From Marine Group II euryarchaeote MED-G33 (GTDB lineage: Archaea; Thermoplasmatota; Poseidoniia; Poseidoniales; Thalassarchaeaceae), in assembly GCA_949538655.1 (NCBI GenBank), contig CATISE010000159.1, forward strand, positions 1 through 10,015: a stretch of DNA of 10,015 nucleotides, given 5' to 3'. Positions 1 to 6,929 of this stretch are shown piece by piece; within the stretch, counting starts at the first letter, position 1, and each line of letters begins with the position of its first letter. The notes under the pieces were generated by a model. It searched no databases, had not been told where the DNA came from, and worked only from the letters and a program-made list of their open reading frames with translations. The position numbers and the translations under genes are program-made.

Positions 1-999
1 TTTACAGCCGTTGTAGGTGTTTTCCTAGTCTACAACATCTTTACCTCTCTGCAAGATGTTAGCACCGATGCATTGGCGGTTGACATCCTTCGTCCCGATG
101 AATTTGAGAAAGTGAACAGCTACATGTTTAGTTCAAAACTAGTCGGCGGCATGATTGGAGGTGCAGGTCTCGGTACAATCATTGGATTTGTTGGAATTAA
201 AGGCGCGATTTTGCTCCAAATCCCAATCTTACTTCTAATCATGATGGCACCCCTACTCATGACAGAGCGACCCGGAGACATTCGCTTCCCTTGGAGTAAG
301 TCCGAGCGAGAAATGTGGTCTGAAAATTTGGAAGAGGAGCGAAACTTCAACCAAATTCTCTCTAACATTCGTACCGCATTTTCATTGCGTTCTACTCAAC
401 TTGGAATTATACTGAGCTTGGCAAAATCTTTGTCCTTCTTTTTGATCCCTATTTTGCCGATTCTATTTGTACAAGAGTTGGGCTGGAGTGAGGAAGGGTT
501 CAACGCCACCAAAGGTGGTTTGTTGGTACTAGTTTTGATGTTAGGTTACATTGTAGGTGGACAATTGGGCAAGCGATTCGGAGGAAAATCCATCATCATT
601 TATTCCGCTTTGGCAATGGCATTGGTTAGTATTTGCTGGGGATTCTCAGAATCAATGTGGGAGAATCGAATTTTCTTGATTTCAATTTGGTCTATCCACA
701 CATTCTGTCAGGGGATTGCTTACATCAACATCTTCTCTCTAATGATGAAGATTACATGGCCGGAAGTGGGAGGTACACAGTTCACCGCCTACATGGCAAT
801 GATGAATCTCTCAGCCGTAATTGGTTATGCATTGACCGAACCCTTTGCAAATAGATTTGATTATTCATCATTGATTCTACTGGGTGCAGTCCTTGAGTCA
901 ATCATCATTGTCTGTGTGATGTTCATCGATCCTGATGAAACACGACGTGTTCTTGGGACTACGGAAGAAAAAATTGCAGCCGATGTGGGGCTTGTTTGA
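1..999 (+). CDS. MFS transporter, AmpG/PAT-like (5'-truncated)
   Basis: The reading frame is open from base 1 to a TGA at 997-999, so the N-terminal part lies outside the window and 332 residues are visible. It is a polytopic membrane protein with about eight hydrophobic helices. Residues 18-28 (QDVSTDALAVD) resemble the segment after TM4 in the AmpG/acetyl-CoA transporter (PAT) branch of the major facilitator superfamily. Residues 186-196 (GGQLGKRFGGK) match the MFS loop signature between the repeated helices, and 257-269 (GGTQFTAYMAMMN) resemble the AmpG segment in the second half. A charged cytoplasmic loop (about 88-118) separates the halves. Bacterial relatives import muropeptides or carry acetyl-CoA, but the substrate here cannot be read from sequence. 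A TTG at 73 is not the start, because homologous sequence continues upstream. Sampled lines look more AT-rich (about 37-43% GC) than the rest of the window. Family call good; substrate unknown. Confidence 0.8.
   Translation, partial: FTAVVGVFLVYNIFTSLQDVSTDALAVDILRPDEFEKVNSYMFSSKLVGGMIGGAGLGTIIGFVGIKGAILLQIPILLLIMMAPLLMTERPGDIRFPWSKSEREMWSENLEEERNFNQILSNIRTAFSLRSTQLGIILSLAKSLSFFLIPILPILFVQELGWSEEGFNATKGGLLVLVLMLGYIVGGQLGKRFGGKSIIIYSALAMALVSICWGFSESMWENRIFLISIWSIHTFCQGIAYINIFSLMMKITWPEVGGTQFTAYMAMMNLSAVIGYALTEPFANRFDYSSLILLGAVLESIIIVCVMFIDPDETRRVLGTTEEKIAADVGLV
968..973 (-). terminator. Candidate U-rich terminator for the glutaredoxin operon
   Basis: On the minus strand, about 27 nt beyond the glutaredoxin stop, there is a run of six T (AAAAAA on the + strand) followed by CTTC. 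Archaeal RNA polymerase terminates at short U-rich tracts without needing a hairpin. Because the transporter stop abuts the glutaredoxin stop, this tract lies inside the transporter's last codons, over its Glu-Glu-Lys. Inference from position and composition only. Confidence 0.35.
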
Positions 1000-1302
1000 T
1001 TACAGGTATTCCTCTAAGTGATCAGAGCCACCGACAAAAACAGGCTCATCGCCGCGTATGTCGAAGACTACTGGCACAGTTCTATGTCCGGTTAATGCAA
1101 CGAATTCCATTCTCAATTGACGGTCATTTTGTACGTTGACTTCGGTCCAGGAAAGTTTTCGGCCATCGAGGTATCGCTTTGCCTTGAAACAATAGGGGCA
1201 AACATTGGTACTGACAATGAAGAAATCAGAATCTGCACGTTGTAGCAACGACATCACACGTTCGCTCATGGTTCTCGCAAGTGGTTGACCTTCATCAACC
1301 AT
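1000..1302 (-). CDS. Glutaredoxin-like thiol-disulfide oxidoreductase
   Basis: A 100-residue protein with the thioredoxin/glutaredoxin fold, expected in the cytosol as a dithiol reductant for disulfides or glutathione-like mixed disulfides. Counting from the chosen ATG at 1302, the redox motif CPYC is at 35-38, the cis-proline segment TVP at 75-77 and the GG pair of the thiol-binding loop at 91-92, all in glutaredoxin order. Length is normal for the family once a short N-terminal tail is allowed. The start is uncertain: a TTG at 1311 and an ATG at 1269 (89 residues) are alternatives, and none has a clear Shine-Dalgarno site. The chosen start overlaps the end of the hydrolase gene by 8 nt, suggesting translational coupling as the last gene of the hppA operon. 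Its TAA directly abuts the stop of the convergent transporter. The physiological thiol in this archaeon is unknown. Confidence 0.85.
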   Translation of the reverse strand: MVDEGQPLARTMSERVMSLLQRADSDFFIVSTNVCPYCFKAKRYLDGRKLSWTEVNVQNDRQLRMEFVALTGHRTVPVVFDIRGDEPVFVGGSDHLEEYL

Positions 1303-1888
1303 TGTTTGCAATTTCGGCGGTTATTTGTATCCAATCAACCAATTCTTGTTGTTGCGAAAGATTGACCATATGCCCTTTTTGATGGCGAAGTACTGTTACA
1401 TCCCATCCAGCCTCTTCGAAAACTTCGACCGTTTGATCGGCTTGCCACATGGGGACAATGTGATCAGATTCCCCATGCATCGAAATGAGACGTTTGGGTG
1501 TTACATTCGCCAACGATAATCGAAGATCCATCGGACGTGCACTCTTCCCACCAATCACGATAACACCATAAATTTCCTTGGAAAAATCTGTGGCCAGCAA
1601 TTCCTGAGCCAGAGCACTCCCTTGGCTGAACCCTCCAACGATTAGAGGGCCAGATGGAATTTGTGGAATGAGTGATGCTAGACTCTCATCGACTTGAGAA
1701 AGAGTGGCGCTATCAAGGGGTTCCTCCGGAGGTGCATCTCGAATCCACCAACCTCGGCCACGCTTCGGGTGGACGTGTGGACCTTCAGGTAGAAGCAAGT
1801 CCCAACCCTCTGGACATAATGCTTCACCGAGTGGGCGAACCATCTCACCAGTCCCTGTCAGGCCATGGAGCATGACCAAAGTACCCAT
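1295..1888 (-). CDS. Alpha/beta hydrolase, phospholipase/carboxylesterase family
   Basis: A 197-residue serine hydrolase of the compact dienelactone hydrolase / phospholipase-carboxylesterase type (AB_hydrolase_2, like YpfH). In numbering from the ATG at 1888, the oxyanion segment HGLTGTG is at 8-14, the nucleophile elbow GFSQG at 86-90 (Ser88), the acid is probably Asp142 in GESDHIVP, and the histidine is His173 in KGHMV. The triad is therefore complete. There is no signal peptide, so it is probably cytosolic; the ester or thioester substrate is unknown. The start is set by GAGGG at 1894-1898, 5 nt before the ATG. An in-frame ATG at 1909 also begins Met-Gly-Thr-Leu but has no ribosome site and would overlap the upstream lipoprotein. 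It follows the lipoprotein by 8 nt and overlaps the glutaredoxin start. Confidence 0.87.
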   Translation of the reverse strand: MGTLVMLHGLTGTGEMVRPLGEALCPEGWDLLLPEGPHVHPKRGRGWWIRDAPPEEPLDSATLSQVDESLASLIPQIPSGPLIVGGFSQGSALAQELLATDFSKEIYGVIVIGGKSARPMDLRLSLANVTPKRLISMHGESDHIVPMWQADQTVEVFEEAGWDVTVLRHQKGHMVNLSQQQELVDWIQITAEIANNG

Positions 1889-1893
1889 TGAAT

Positions 1894-1898
1894 CCCTC
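1894..1898 (-). promoter_or_regulatory. Ribosome binding site deciding the hydrolase start
   Basis: GAGGG on the minus strand lies 5 nt upstream of the ATG at 1888. It overlaps the TGA stop (1897-1899) of the upstream lipoprotein gene, an arrangement that favours termination-reinitiation coupling. It argues for 1888 rather than the ATG at 1909. Confidence 0.6.
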
Positions 1899-2859
1899 AG
1901 AGTTCCCATGAATCGGTCAAACCGCCGGCAACAATCAATCGGATGTATGAGTCACCGGTCTGTGTGATGGTCAGTGTGTAATCACCACTTGGATACGGAA
2001 TTGTTCCAAGGTTTCCTGATTCCTCGGCACCCGCACCCCATTGGCGTGTCAACGCTGAGGCGGAATTGTGATCTCGAAGGGTGAGAGAACCACTGCTTGG
2101 TCCATTGCCCATCTCCGCATCAAGCCAGTAAATCATCTCATCATAGGGACCTTGGCTTGGGTGGTCACCCACAAAAAACGAGTCTGTAATTTCGACATCT
2201 GGCGCTCCAGCATCATGGTCCCATTCATTTGAGAAGATATCGCCAGCACGGATGAACCACACATTTCCAGTATGATCAAAACCATTGCCAGTCAGCACCA
2301 TCCGAAGTTGTAGAACATCTTCTGAATCATACCATACTAGACTCCCAATAAATCCCGCCCAACCATCATAGGTATAGGTGAGAATTTGTCCATCGGATGA
2401 TGTAGCGGTCATTGTCGCCTTTCCGTTCGATGAACCAATGACTTCAGTATTCCAATCAATCCCGAATAGTGTGAAACCCCAACTCTTGCCATTGTCAAGT
2501 GGGAAGTTCAGAACAGATTGTGGGTCACCATTCTCAAATGCAGACAGGTTGTCATGTGTGATTCGCCCCAAGAAGGGATTGTGATTCAGAACTGCGTGAC
2601 GCTTTGCCTCTCGTTCACTGGAAATGGCCAACATGTATGCAGTACCATCTTCCGCGTCATCTTCTGCGACGACCAAACGAGCAGAGTCGTCCTCCCACTC
2701 AGGTGTAGAGAACGTATACAGCCACCATTGTCCGATTTGCCATTCTGCAGGGGATGAGAGATCCGCGTGACCTGGTCCTTGATTGGTTGAATCGCCACTT
2801 TCGAGGCAACCTGCAAAGCTGATGCTGAGCATCAGCAGGGCCATCAGAGGGGCTCGCAT
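1897..2859 (-). CDS. Predicted lipoprotein of unknown function
   Basis: A 320-residue exported protein that I do not recognise. The N-terminus is a lipoprotein signal: Met-Arg, a hydrophobic stretch (3-16) and a lipobox ending Phe-Ala-Gly-Cys with the lipidated cysteine at 18. A Ser/Gly/Asp-rich linker (about 19-38) leads to a globular region rich in aromatics and acidic residues. It opens with WQIGQWWLYTFSTPEW (40-55), a pattern I associate with many secreted marine archaeal lipoproteins. The C-terminal part (about 255-320) is beta-rich, with a GDYTLTIT strand followed by a strand-turn-strand ending, suggesting a beta-sandwich. No catalytic motif is evident. The ATG at 2859 has AGGGGT at 2865-2870, spaced 5 nt. 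It lies 36 nt downstream of hppA in the same direction and 8 nt before the hydrolase. It is probably anchored outside the membrane; a binding role is a guess. Confidence 0.75.
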   Translation of the reverse strand: MRAPLMALLMLSISFAGCLESGDSTNQGPGHADLSSPAEWQIGQWWLYTFSTPEWEDDSARLVVAEDDAEDGTAYMLAISSEREAKRHAVLNHNPFLGRITHDNLSAFENGDPQSVLNFPLDNGKSWGFTLFGIDWNTEVIGSSNGKATMTATSSDGQILTYTYDGWAGFIGSLVWYDSEDVLQLRMVLTGNGFDHTGNVWFIRAGDIFSNEWDHDAGAPDVEITDSFFVGDHPSQGPYDEMIYWLDAEMGNGPSSGSLTLRDHNSASALTRQWGAGAEESGNLGTIPYPSGDYTLTITQTGDSYIRLIVAGGLTDSWEL

Positions 2860-2895
2860 GTGGGACCCCTGACCGGTGTTTCTCTTGACACTTAC

Positions 2896-4971
2896 TCAAA
2901 GTGCGCCGAGTTCTCCAGTCTTGGTGAGAAGGCCTGCGATGACAACGCTGACGATGCTCATCAACTTGATGAGAATGTTCAGTGATGGGCCGCTTGTATC
3001 CTTGAAGGGGTCACCGATGGTGTCACCAACGACTGCAGCACTGTGAGCATCATCGCCCTTTTCTGCGCCTTCGATTTCACCTTGCTCAATGGCCTTCTTG
3101 GCGTTGTCCCATGCACCACCAGCATTGGCCATGAACAGAGCCATGAGAACACCGGTTGCTGTTGCGCCTGCAAGTGTACCACCTAGAGCAGCACTACCGA
3201 GGAGAACACCGATGATGACTGGACTTGAGACTGCGACGATACCAGGCATGACCATTTCACGTGGAGCGGCCTTGGTGGAGATATCCACACAGGTTGCACT
3301 GTCTGGTTCAACACCTTCACGTCCTTCGAGTAGACCATCAATTTCCCTGAACTGTCGGCGAATTTCAACAATCATTGCTTCAGCCGCACGACCAACAGAC
3401 TTCATTGTCATGGCTGCGACGACGAAAGGTAGTGATGCACCGATGAGAAGACCGATGACAACCATTGGCTCTGTCAGGCTAAGGTCTGCTGCCTCAAGTC
3501 CTGCACTGGTCTTGAATGCTGCAAAGAGGGCGAGAGCGGTTAGAGCCGCACTCCCAATAGCGAAGCCTTTGCCGATTGCTGCTGTAGTGTTACCAATCGA
3601 GTCTAAACCATCCGTAATGTCTCGTACATCCTTTCCAAGACCTGACATCTCGGCAATTCCACCTGCATTGTCTGCGACCGGGCCGTAAGCATCGACCGTC
3701 ATTGTCACACCAACGGTTCCGAGCATACCCATGGCTGCCATTGCAATCCCATAGAGGCCTGCATCTCCGCCACCCATGACGTGGTTGGCACCGAAGATAC
3801 CTCCTGCCATCAGTAGAACTGGGATGAATACGGATTGCATTCCAACGGCTAGGCCTGCGATTGCATTGGTCGCACTACCTGTTTTACTGGCTTCCCCAAT
3901 GTATGGGATGGCCTTGACCTTGATTCCGAATACATCTTCGATTCCTGTGTAATATTCAGTGACCAATCCAATCAGGATTCCAACAACCGAACCGATGGCT
4001 ACTGCTTGAATCACCGTGGTATCCAGTGAAAGGTAATCGAGAGCGAAGTAACCGCCACCAATGAACAAAGCCGCACCGATGAATGTTGTATTTCGCAAAG
4101 CGGCGCCTGGATCCATATTTTTCATTCCAGCGATTGAAAACACACCGACAATCGATGCAATGTAACCTACGATTGCAAGAGCGATTGGGACCATCAAGTA
4201 ATCGTCACCAAGTCCTTCACTGGCTGCTGCAATCACCATGGCTGCGATGATGCTACCAACAAAGGATTCGAAAATATCTGCACCCATTCCCGCGACATCG
4301 CCCACATTGTCACCCACGTTATCGGCAATGACACCGGGGTTTCTTGGATCGTCTTCAGGAATTCCTGCTTCGACTTTGCCGACTAGATCAGCACCGACGT
4401 CAGCGGCCTTGGTGTAGATTCCACCACCCACGCGCGCAAAGAGAGCAATGGATGAAGCACCCATTCCAAATCCAGCAATGTTCTCTACTGTCAAGAACTC
4501 TGTTTGGGTGAAGTAGTACATCAGAGAAATACCTGCCAGGCCCAATCCACCGACTGCAAGACCCATTACTGCTCCACCATTGTATGATGTAGTGAGGGCT
4601 GCTGCTTGGCCTCCATCTGCAGCTGCTTGTGCAGTGCGCCCGTTGGCACTGGTGGCTGAACGCATCCCGGAGAATCCGGCTGCAACGCTACACAATGCAC
4701 CAATAATGAAGGCGACCATGGTTTCAAACCCGAGGCCATTCTCTTCACCACCGATGAACAGCAATGCTGCCACCGCGGCAATAAACATCGAGAGCATCTT
4801 GTATTCTGCGAACAAGAATGCCATCGCACCGTCTTGAATTCGAGCGGTGATTTTTGCCACAGTTTTATTTTCTATCTCGATCGAGTCGACTTTCTTGTAT
4901 AGCATAAAGGCGATTACAAGTCCAAAAAGACCCGCGCCTATTCCAATCATTCCAATTTGTTCTCCGTCCAT
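2896..4971 (-). CDS. hppA: K+-dependent membrane-bound pyrophosphatase (ion pump)
   Basis: A 691-residue integral membrane pyrophosphatase, a normal family length, with about 16 hydrophobic helices. It hydrolyses cytosolic pyrophosphate and pumps H+ and/or Na+ outward. Numbered from the ATG at 4971, the PPi/Mg site is intact: DVGADLVGK at 191-199, DNVGDNVGD at 217-225, Asp622 in AWDNAKK, and GDTIGDPFKDTSGPSLN at 649-665. GNTTAAIGKG (460-469) carries Ala464 and Gly467, the signature of the K+-dependent class; K+-independent enzymes have Lys and Thr there. Glu235 in ADIFESF occupies the position of the gate glutamate of Na+-pumping Thermotoga-type enzymes, so the pumped ion is not settled. The start is fixed by AGAGGTG at 4977-4983; an upstream in-frame codon at 5064 would add 31 uncharacteristic residues. 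It is the first gene of the lipoprotein-hydrolase-glutaredoxin block. Confidence 0.97.
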   Translation of the reverse strand: MDGEQIGMIGIGAGLFGLVIAFMLYKKVDSIEIENKTVAKITARIQDGAMAFLFAEYKMLSMFIAAVAALLFIGGEENGLGFETMVAFIIGALCSVAAGFSGMRSATSANGRTAQAAADGGQAAALTTSYNGGAVMGLAVGGLGLAGISLMYYFTQTEFLTVENIAGFGMGASSIALFARVGGGIYTKAADVGADLVGKVEAGIPEDDPRNPGVIADNVGDNVGDVAGMGADIFESFVGSIIAAMVIAAASEGLGDDYLMVPIALAIVGYIASIVGVFSIAGMKNMDPGAALRNTTFIGAALFIGGGYFALDYLSLDTTVIQAVAIGSVVGILIGLVTEYYTGIEDVFGIKVKAIPYIGEASKTGSATNAIAGLAVGMQSVFIPVLLMAGGIFGANHVMGGGDAGLYGIAMAAMGMLGTVGVTMTVDAYGPVADNAGGIAEMSGLGKDVRDITDGLDSIGNTTAAIGKGFAIGSAALTALALFAAFKTSAGLEAADLSLTEPMVVIGLLIGASLPFVVAAMTMKSVGRAAEAMIVEIRRQFREIDGLLEGREGVEPDSATCVDISTKAAPREMVMPGIVAVSSPVIIGVLLGSAALGGTLAGATATGVLMALFMANAGGAWDNAKKAIEQGEIEGAEKGDDAHSAAVVGDTIGDPFKDTSGPSLNILIKLMSIVSVVIAGLLTKTGELGAL

Positions 4972-4976
4972 GGATA

Positions 4977-4983
4977 CACCTCT
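4977..4983 (-). promoter_or_regulatory. Strong Shine-Dalgarno site of hppA
   Basis: AGAGGTG on the minus strand, 5 nt before the ATG at 4971, closely matches the complement of the archaeal 16S rRNA 3' end. It rules out the longer reading frame that begins at 5064. Confidence 0.7.
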
Positions 4984-5009
4984 GGTTGGCCGGGCGACCA
5001 GCGACCCCC

Positions 5010-5016
5010 ATATAAT
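5010..5016 (-). promoter_or_regulatory. Candidate TATA box for hppA
   Basis: Within the 80-bp gap between hppA and the amidotransferase, the minus strand reads ATTATAT. Its centre is about 41 nt upstream of the hppA ATG. With the usual archaeal spacing of roughly 25 nt, transcription would start near 4986, giving a leader of about 15 nt that just includes the ribosome site. No convincing purine-rich BRE precedes it. Moderate support from position and sequence only. Confidence 0.45.
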
Positions 5017-5051
5017 CCCAAGGGAATGATTTATCGCCCTGTGAGACCATT

Positions 5052-5771
5052 TTAGGGCATACAAAGTTGCGCGAAGGCCGATAACAGTTCATCGCCATCG
5101 TGATCGTTTTCAAATGCGGCAAGTTCTACATCGTTCATATCTCCATCCGCATGGGCCTGTTCAATCACTGAACGACTGGCTTCGGGATGGAATTGAACAC
5201 CCCAAACCGGCTTACCGGCAACTCGCATCCCTGCATTTTCACAATGCTTGGTAGAGATGATGCGACGTGCACCAGGTGGTAGGCGTGTGACTTCATCCTG
5301 ATGGGTGAACAAACCCATTTGAATTGGTGAAAGGAGGGTGTCCATGCCTACTGAAAATAGTGGAGAAATCATGGTCGATTTACTCTTAGATCTCTGAACC
5401 TCGCCACCGAGGGTCTTGCAAAGTAATTGATGTCCGAAACAAATACCGAGAACGGGGATGTTTGCTGCCATTGCTTGTTGTAATACGCGTGCGGCATCAT
5501 CCATCCAAGGCTCCCACATGCTAACATTGGCCCGTGAGCCTGAACAAATCACCGCATCCGGATTGAGGTCTTCAATTGATTCGGGTGTGTCAATCCGACG
5601 GTAAGTGATCCCATTGGATTCCCACTCAGAACGGTAAGCCTCACGACTTTCCAATTGTGGCGTTAACAGGAGACATTCTGCGGGGGCAAATGGCGCCATA
5701 ATTTCGGCATTTCCACCTTGACCGAAAGCCGGCCGCTCTACCAAAAGATCGAGAATTACAACACGCACCAT
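5052..5771 (-). CDS. Class I glutamine amidotransferase (GMP synthase-like, COG0518 type)
   Basis: A 239-residue stand-alone class I glutaminase domain, which releases ammonia from glutamine for a partner synthase. Numbered from the ATG at 5771, the nucleophile is Cys111 in LGICFGHQLL (108-117) and the remaining triad residues are His195 and Glu197 in VQFHPE. The Ser-Gly-Ser turn at 77-79 and the THQDEV motif at 156-161 are typical of GMP synthase-like amidotransferases of the COG0518 group, many of which have no assigned substrate. No synthetase or acceptor domain is present here or next door. The start was chosen because the fold begins with VRVVILD; an upstream TTG (5840) or ATG (5825) would add an Arg-rich tail and overlap the divergent NFU gene. 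No Shine-Dalgarno is seen, so it may be leaderless. Acting as GuaA subunit A is possible, but the N-terminal part is longer and unlike a minimal GuaAA. Confidence 0.85.
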   Translation of the reverse strand: MVRVVILDLLVERPAFGQGGNAEIMAPFAPAECLLLTPQLESREAYRSEWESNGITYRRIDTPESIEDLNPDAVICSGSRANVSMWEPWMDDAARVLQQAMAANIPVLGICFGHQLLCKTLGGEVQRSKSKSTMISPLFSVGMDTLLSPIQMGLFTHQDEVTRLPPGARRIISTKHCENAGMRVAGKPVWGVQFHPEASRSVIEQAHADGDMNDVELAAFENDHDGDELLSAFAQLCMP

Positions 5772-5823
5772 GGCACTCGTATGGGGGAACGGGTTGAAAG
5801 CCCTCCGCCTGCTCCACCTCAAC
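5772..5823. other. Short divergent intergenic region
   Basis: These 52 bp separate the start codons of the amidotransferase (minus) and the NFU gene (plus). It is GC-rich and shows no TATA-like box or correctly spaced ribosome site for either gene. Promoters probably lie inside the neighbouring coding sequences. CATG palindromes at 5769-5772 and 5823-5826 border it and supply an ATG on both strands. Confidence 0.5.
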
Positions 5824-6108
5824 ATGGCAGAGGTTGACAAACAGTTAATCTTGGAAAATGTCGGCCCCGTTCAAGCCGTCCTTGATGCACACGATGGTGT
5901 GGTCAATGTCATCGATACAACGGATGGCATCATCATGATTGGATTGGAGGGTGGTTGCACTGGATGCAGCAGCACGCCGATGACTGCAATGCAGATTTAT
6001 TACGCACTCATGAAATTGGATGGAGTCAATGATGTCGTGTTCGTGAATGGAGAGTTGCCAGAGTACATGCGTGCCTTCATCGATGACAAACTCAAGTCTG
6101 AGGAGTGA
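5824..6108 (+). CDS. NFU-domain Fe-S cluster scaffold/carrier (NifU C-terminal type)
   Basis: A 94-residue single-domain protein of the NFU family, cytosolic, that would bridge a 4Fe-4S or 2Fe-2S cluster between the CxxC pairs of two subunits and pass it to apoproteins. From the ATG at 5824, the N-terminal helix is about 6-22, a strand carrying DGVVNVIDTTDG follows, and the signature LEGGCTGCSST (41-51) gives the ligands Cys45 and Cys48. The helix and terminal strand after it (to about 83, GVNDVVFVNG) fit the family. An ATG at 5770 in frame would add 18 residues unlike NFU and is less likely. The TGA overlaps the GTG of the next gene by 4 nt, so the two are probably co-translated. It could alternatively carry a mononuclear or other metal. 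Confidence 0.87.
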   Translation: MAEVDKQLILENVGPVQAVLDAHDGVVNVIDTTDGIIMIGLEGGCTGCSSTPMTAMQIYYALMKLDGVNDVVFVNGELPEYMRAFIDDKLKSEE

Positions 6109-6929
6109 ATTCCTTGCAGCGTGCTGTTTTCGCCATACTTGCCATTTTGTTATTCACTCCTCTAGCCTCAGCAACCGATACTGATGGCGATGGATATGAT
6201 GACCCCACAGAGGATTTCACCATTTGGGATGGTGCTGATGCCTATCCAAATAATCCCGACATTCACGACCCCGTATTCTCAACTGGCTGTGATCCTGCTG
6301 TCGCAACAATTGATTTGGGTGAACCGGTTACATTTACCTGCACGATTGGAAATGAAGGACCGGTCTCGTTGAATGCACTAATCAACATCAAGGATGATAC
6401 CCACTTACGAGACGAGTTTGACCCCGCATATTACGACTTAAACACCGACGAAGTTCTAGAATTACAAGTGACCTTGTCCGGGTTGTCAGAAGGAATCGCA
6501 ATGGCTGAATTGCGTATTTTCGCCCGTGCCAATAGTTCGGTGAGTCATACCATCGATTTGCCCATTGAAGTTACTGGTGATGAATGGCCTGGCCTGAACA
6601 GTCAAAGTGATGCAGGGAGCCCACCAGATATCTCGTTCATCAGTCGGATACTCGATGATTTTTCTGAATGGCTTACAAAAAATACACCATGGAATATTAG
6701 CAGTATGCAGGCTGGATTGATGATACTAATCAGTAGCTTCGCCATCATTGGTACCGCTCGTCTCTATCGTGCCCGTAGCGTATGGAGTCGAAATATGGGC
6801 ATCAAAACTACCGAAGATCAGCGAACTGAAATGAGATTTGATGAAATTAGAAGAGGTGGTCAACACGAACACCACATCGAACATTCGATCCCAGAGAGTC
6901 CAGAAGTCGTCATCCGACGCAAGAAGTAG
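6105..6929 (+). CDS. Type I membrane surface protein with calcium-loop motif
   Basis: A 274-residue exported protein of unknown function. Residues 1-23 form a signal peptide (hydrophobic 7-20, cleavage after Ala-Ser-Ala). Immediately after it, DTDGDGYDD (25-33) is a thrombospondin-type-3-like calcium-binding loop followed by an Asp/Pro/Asn-rich segment, a pattern familiar from archaeal surface proteins. About 60-157 looks like an Ig/CARDB-type beta-sandwich (GEPVTFTCTIGNEG) with Cys62 and Cys79 able to form a disulfide. A single transmembrane helix at about 199-218 is followed by a basic, 55-residue cytoplasmic tail holding QHEHHIEH (253-260), a possible metal-binding cluster. The start is GTG at 6105, overlapping the NFU stop. 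A TTG at 6114, 8 nt after AGGAG, is an equally good alternative and loses only three residues. Its TAG abuts the stop of the convergent membrane protein. Confidence 0.8.
   Translation: MNSLQRAVFAILAILLFTPLASATDTDGDGYDDPTEDFTIWDGADAYPNNPDIHDPVFSTGCDPAVATIDLGEPVTFTCTIGNEGPVSLNALINIKDDTHLRDEFDPAYYDLNTDEVLELQVTLSGLSEGIAMAELRIFARANSSVSHTIDLPIEVTGDEWPGLNSQSDAGSPPDISFISRILDDFSEWLTKNTPWNISSMQAGLMILISSFAIIGTARLYRARSVWSRNMGIKTTEDQRTEMRFDEIRRGGQHEHHIEHSIPESPEVVIRRKK

Noticed and set aside
73..999. Complete transporter gene starting at a TTG at 73
   Set aside because: The frame stays open to base 1 and the upstream residues continue a typical AmpG-like helix and motif, so the gene is truncated by the window edge.
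3089..3688. A 199-codon open frame on the + strand
   Set aside because: It lies wholly antisense to hppA, is Ala/Pro/Arg-rich with no motif, and reflects the codon bias of the opposite strand.
4984..4999. Imperfect inverted repeat upstream of hppA as an operator or riboswitch
   Set aside because: Only a few pairs form, with mismatches near the loop; too weak to call a regulatory element.
4972..5064. 31-residue N-terminal extension of hppA
   Set aside because: It would run through the gap holding the TATA-like box and ribosome site, and the family begins with the first membrane helix after the chosen ATG.
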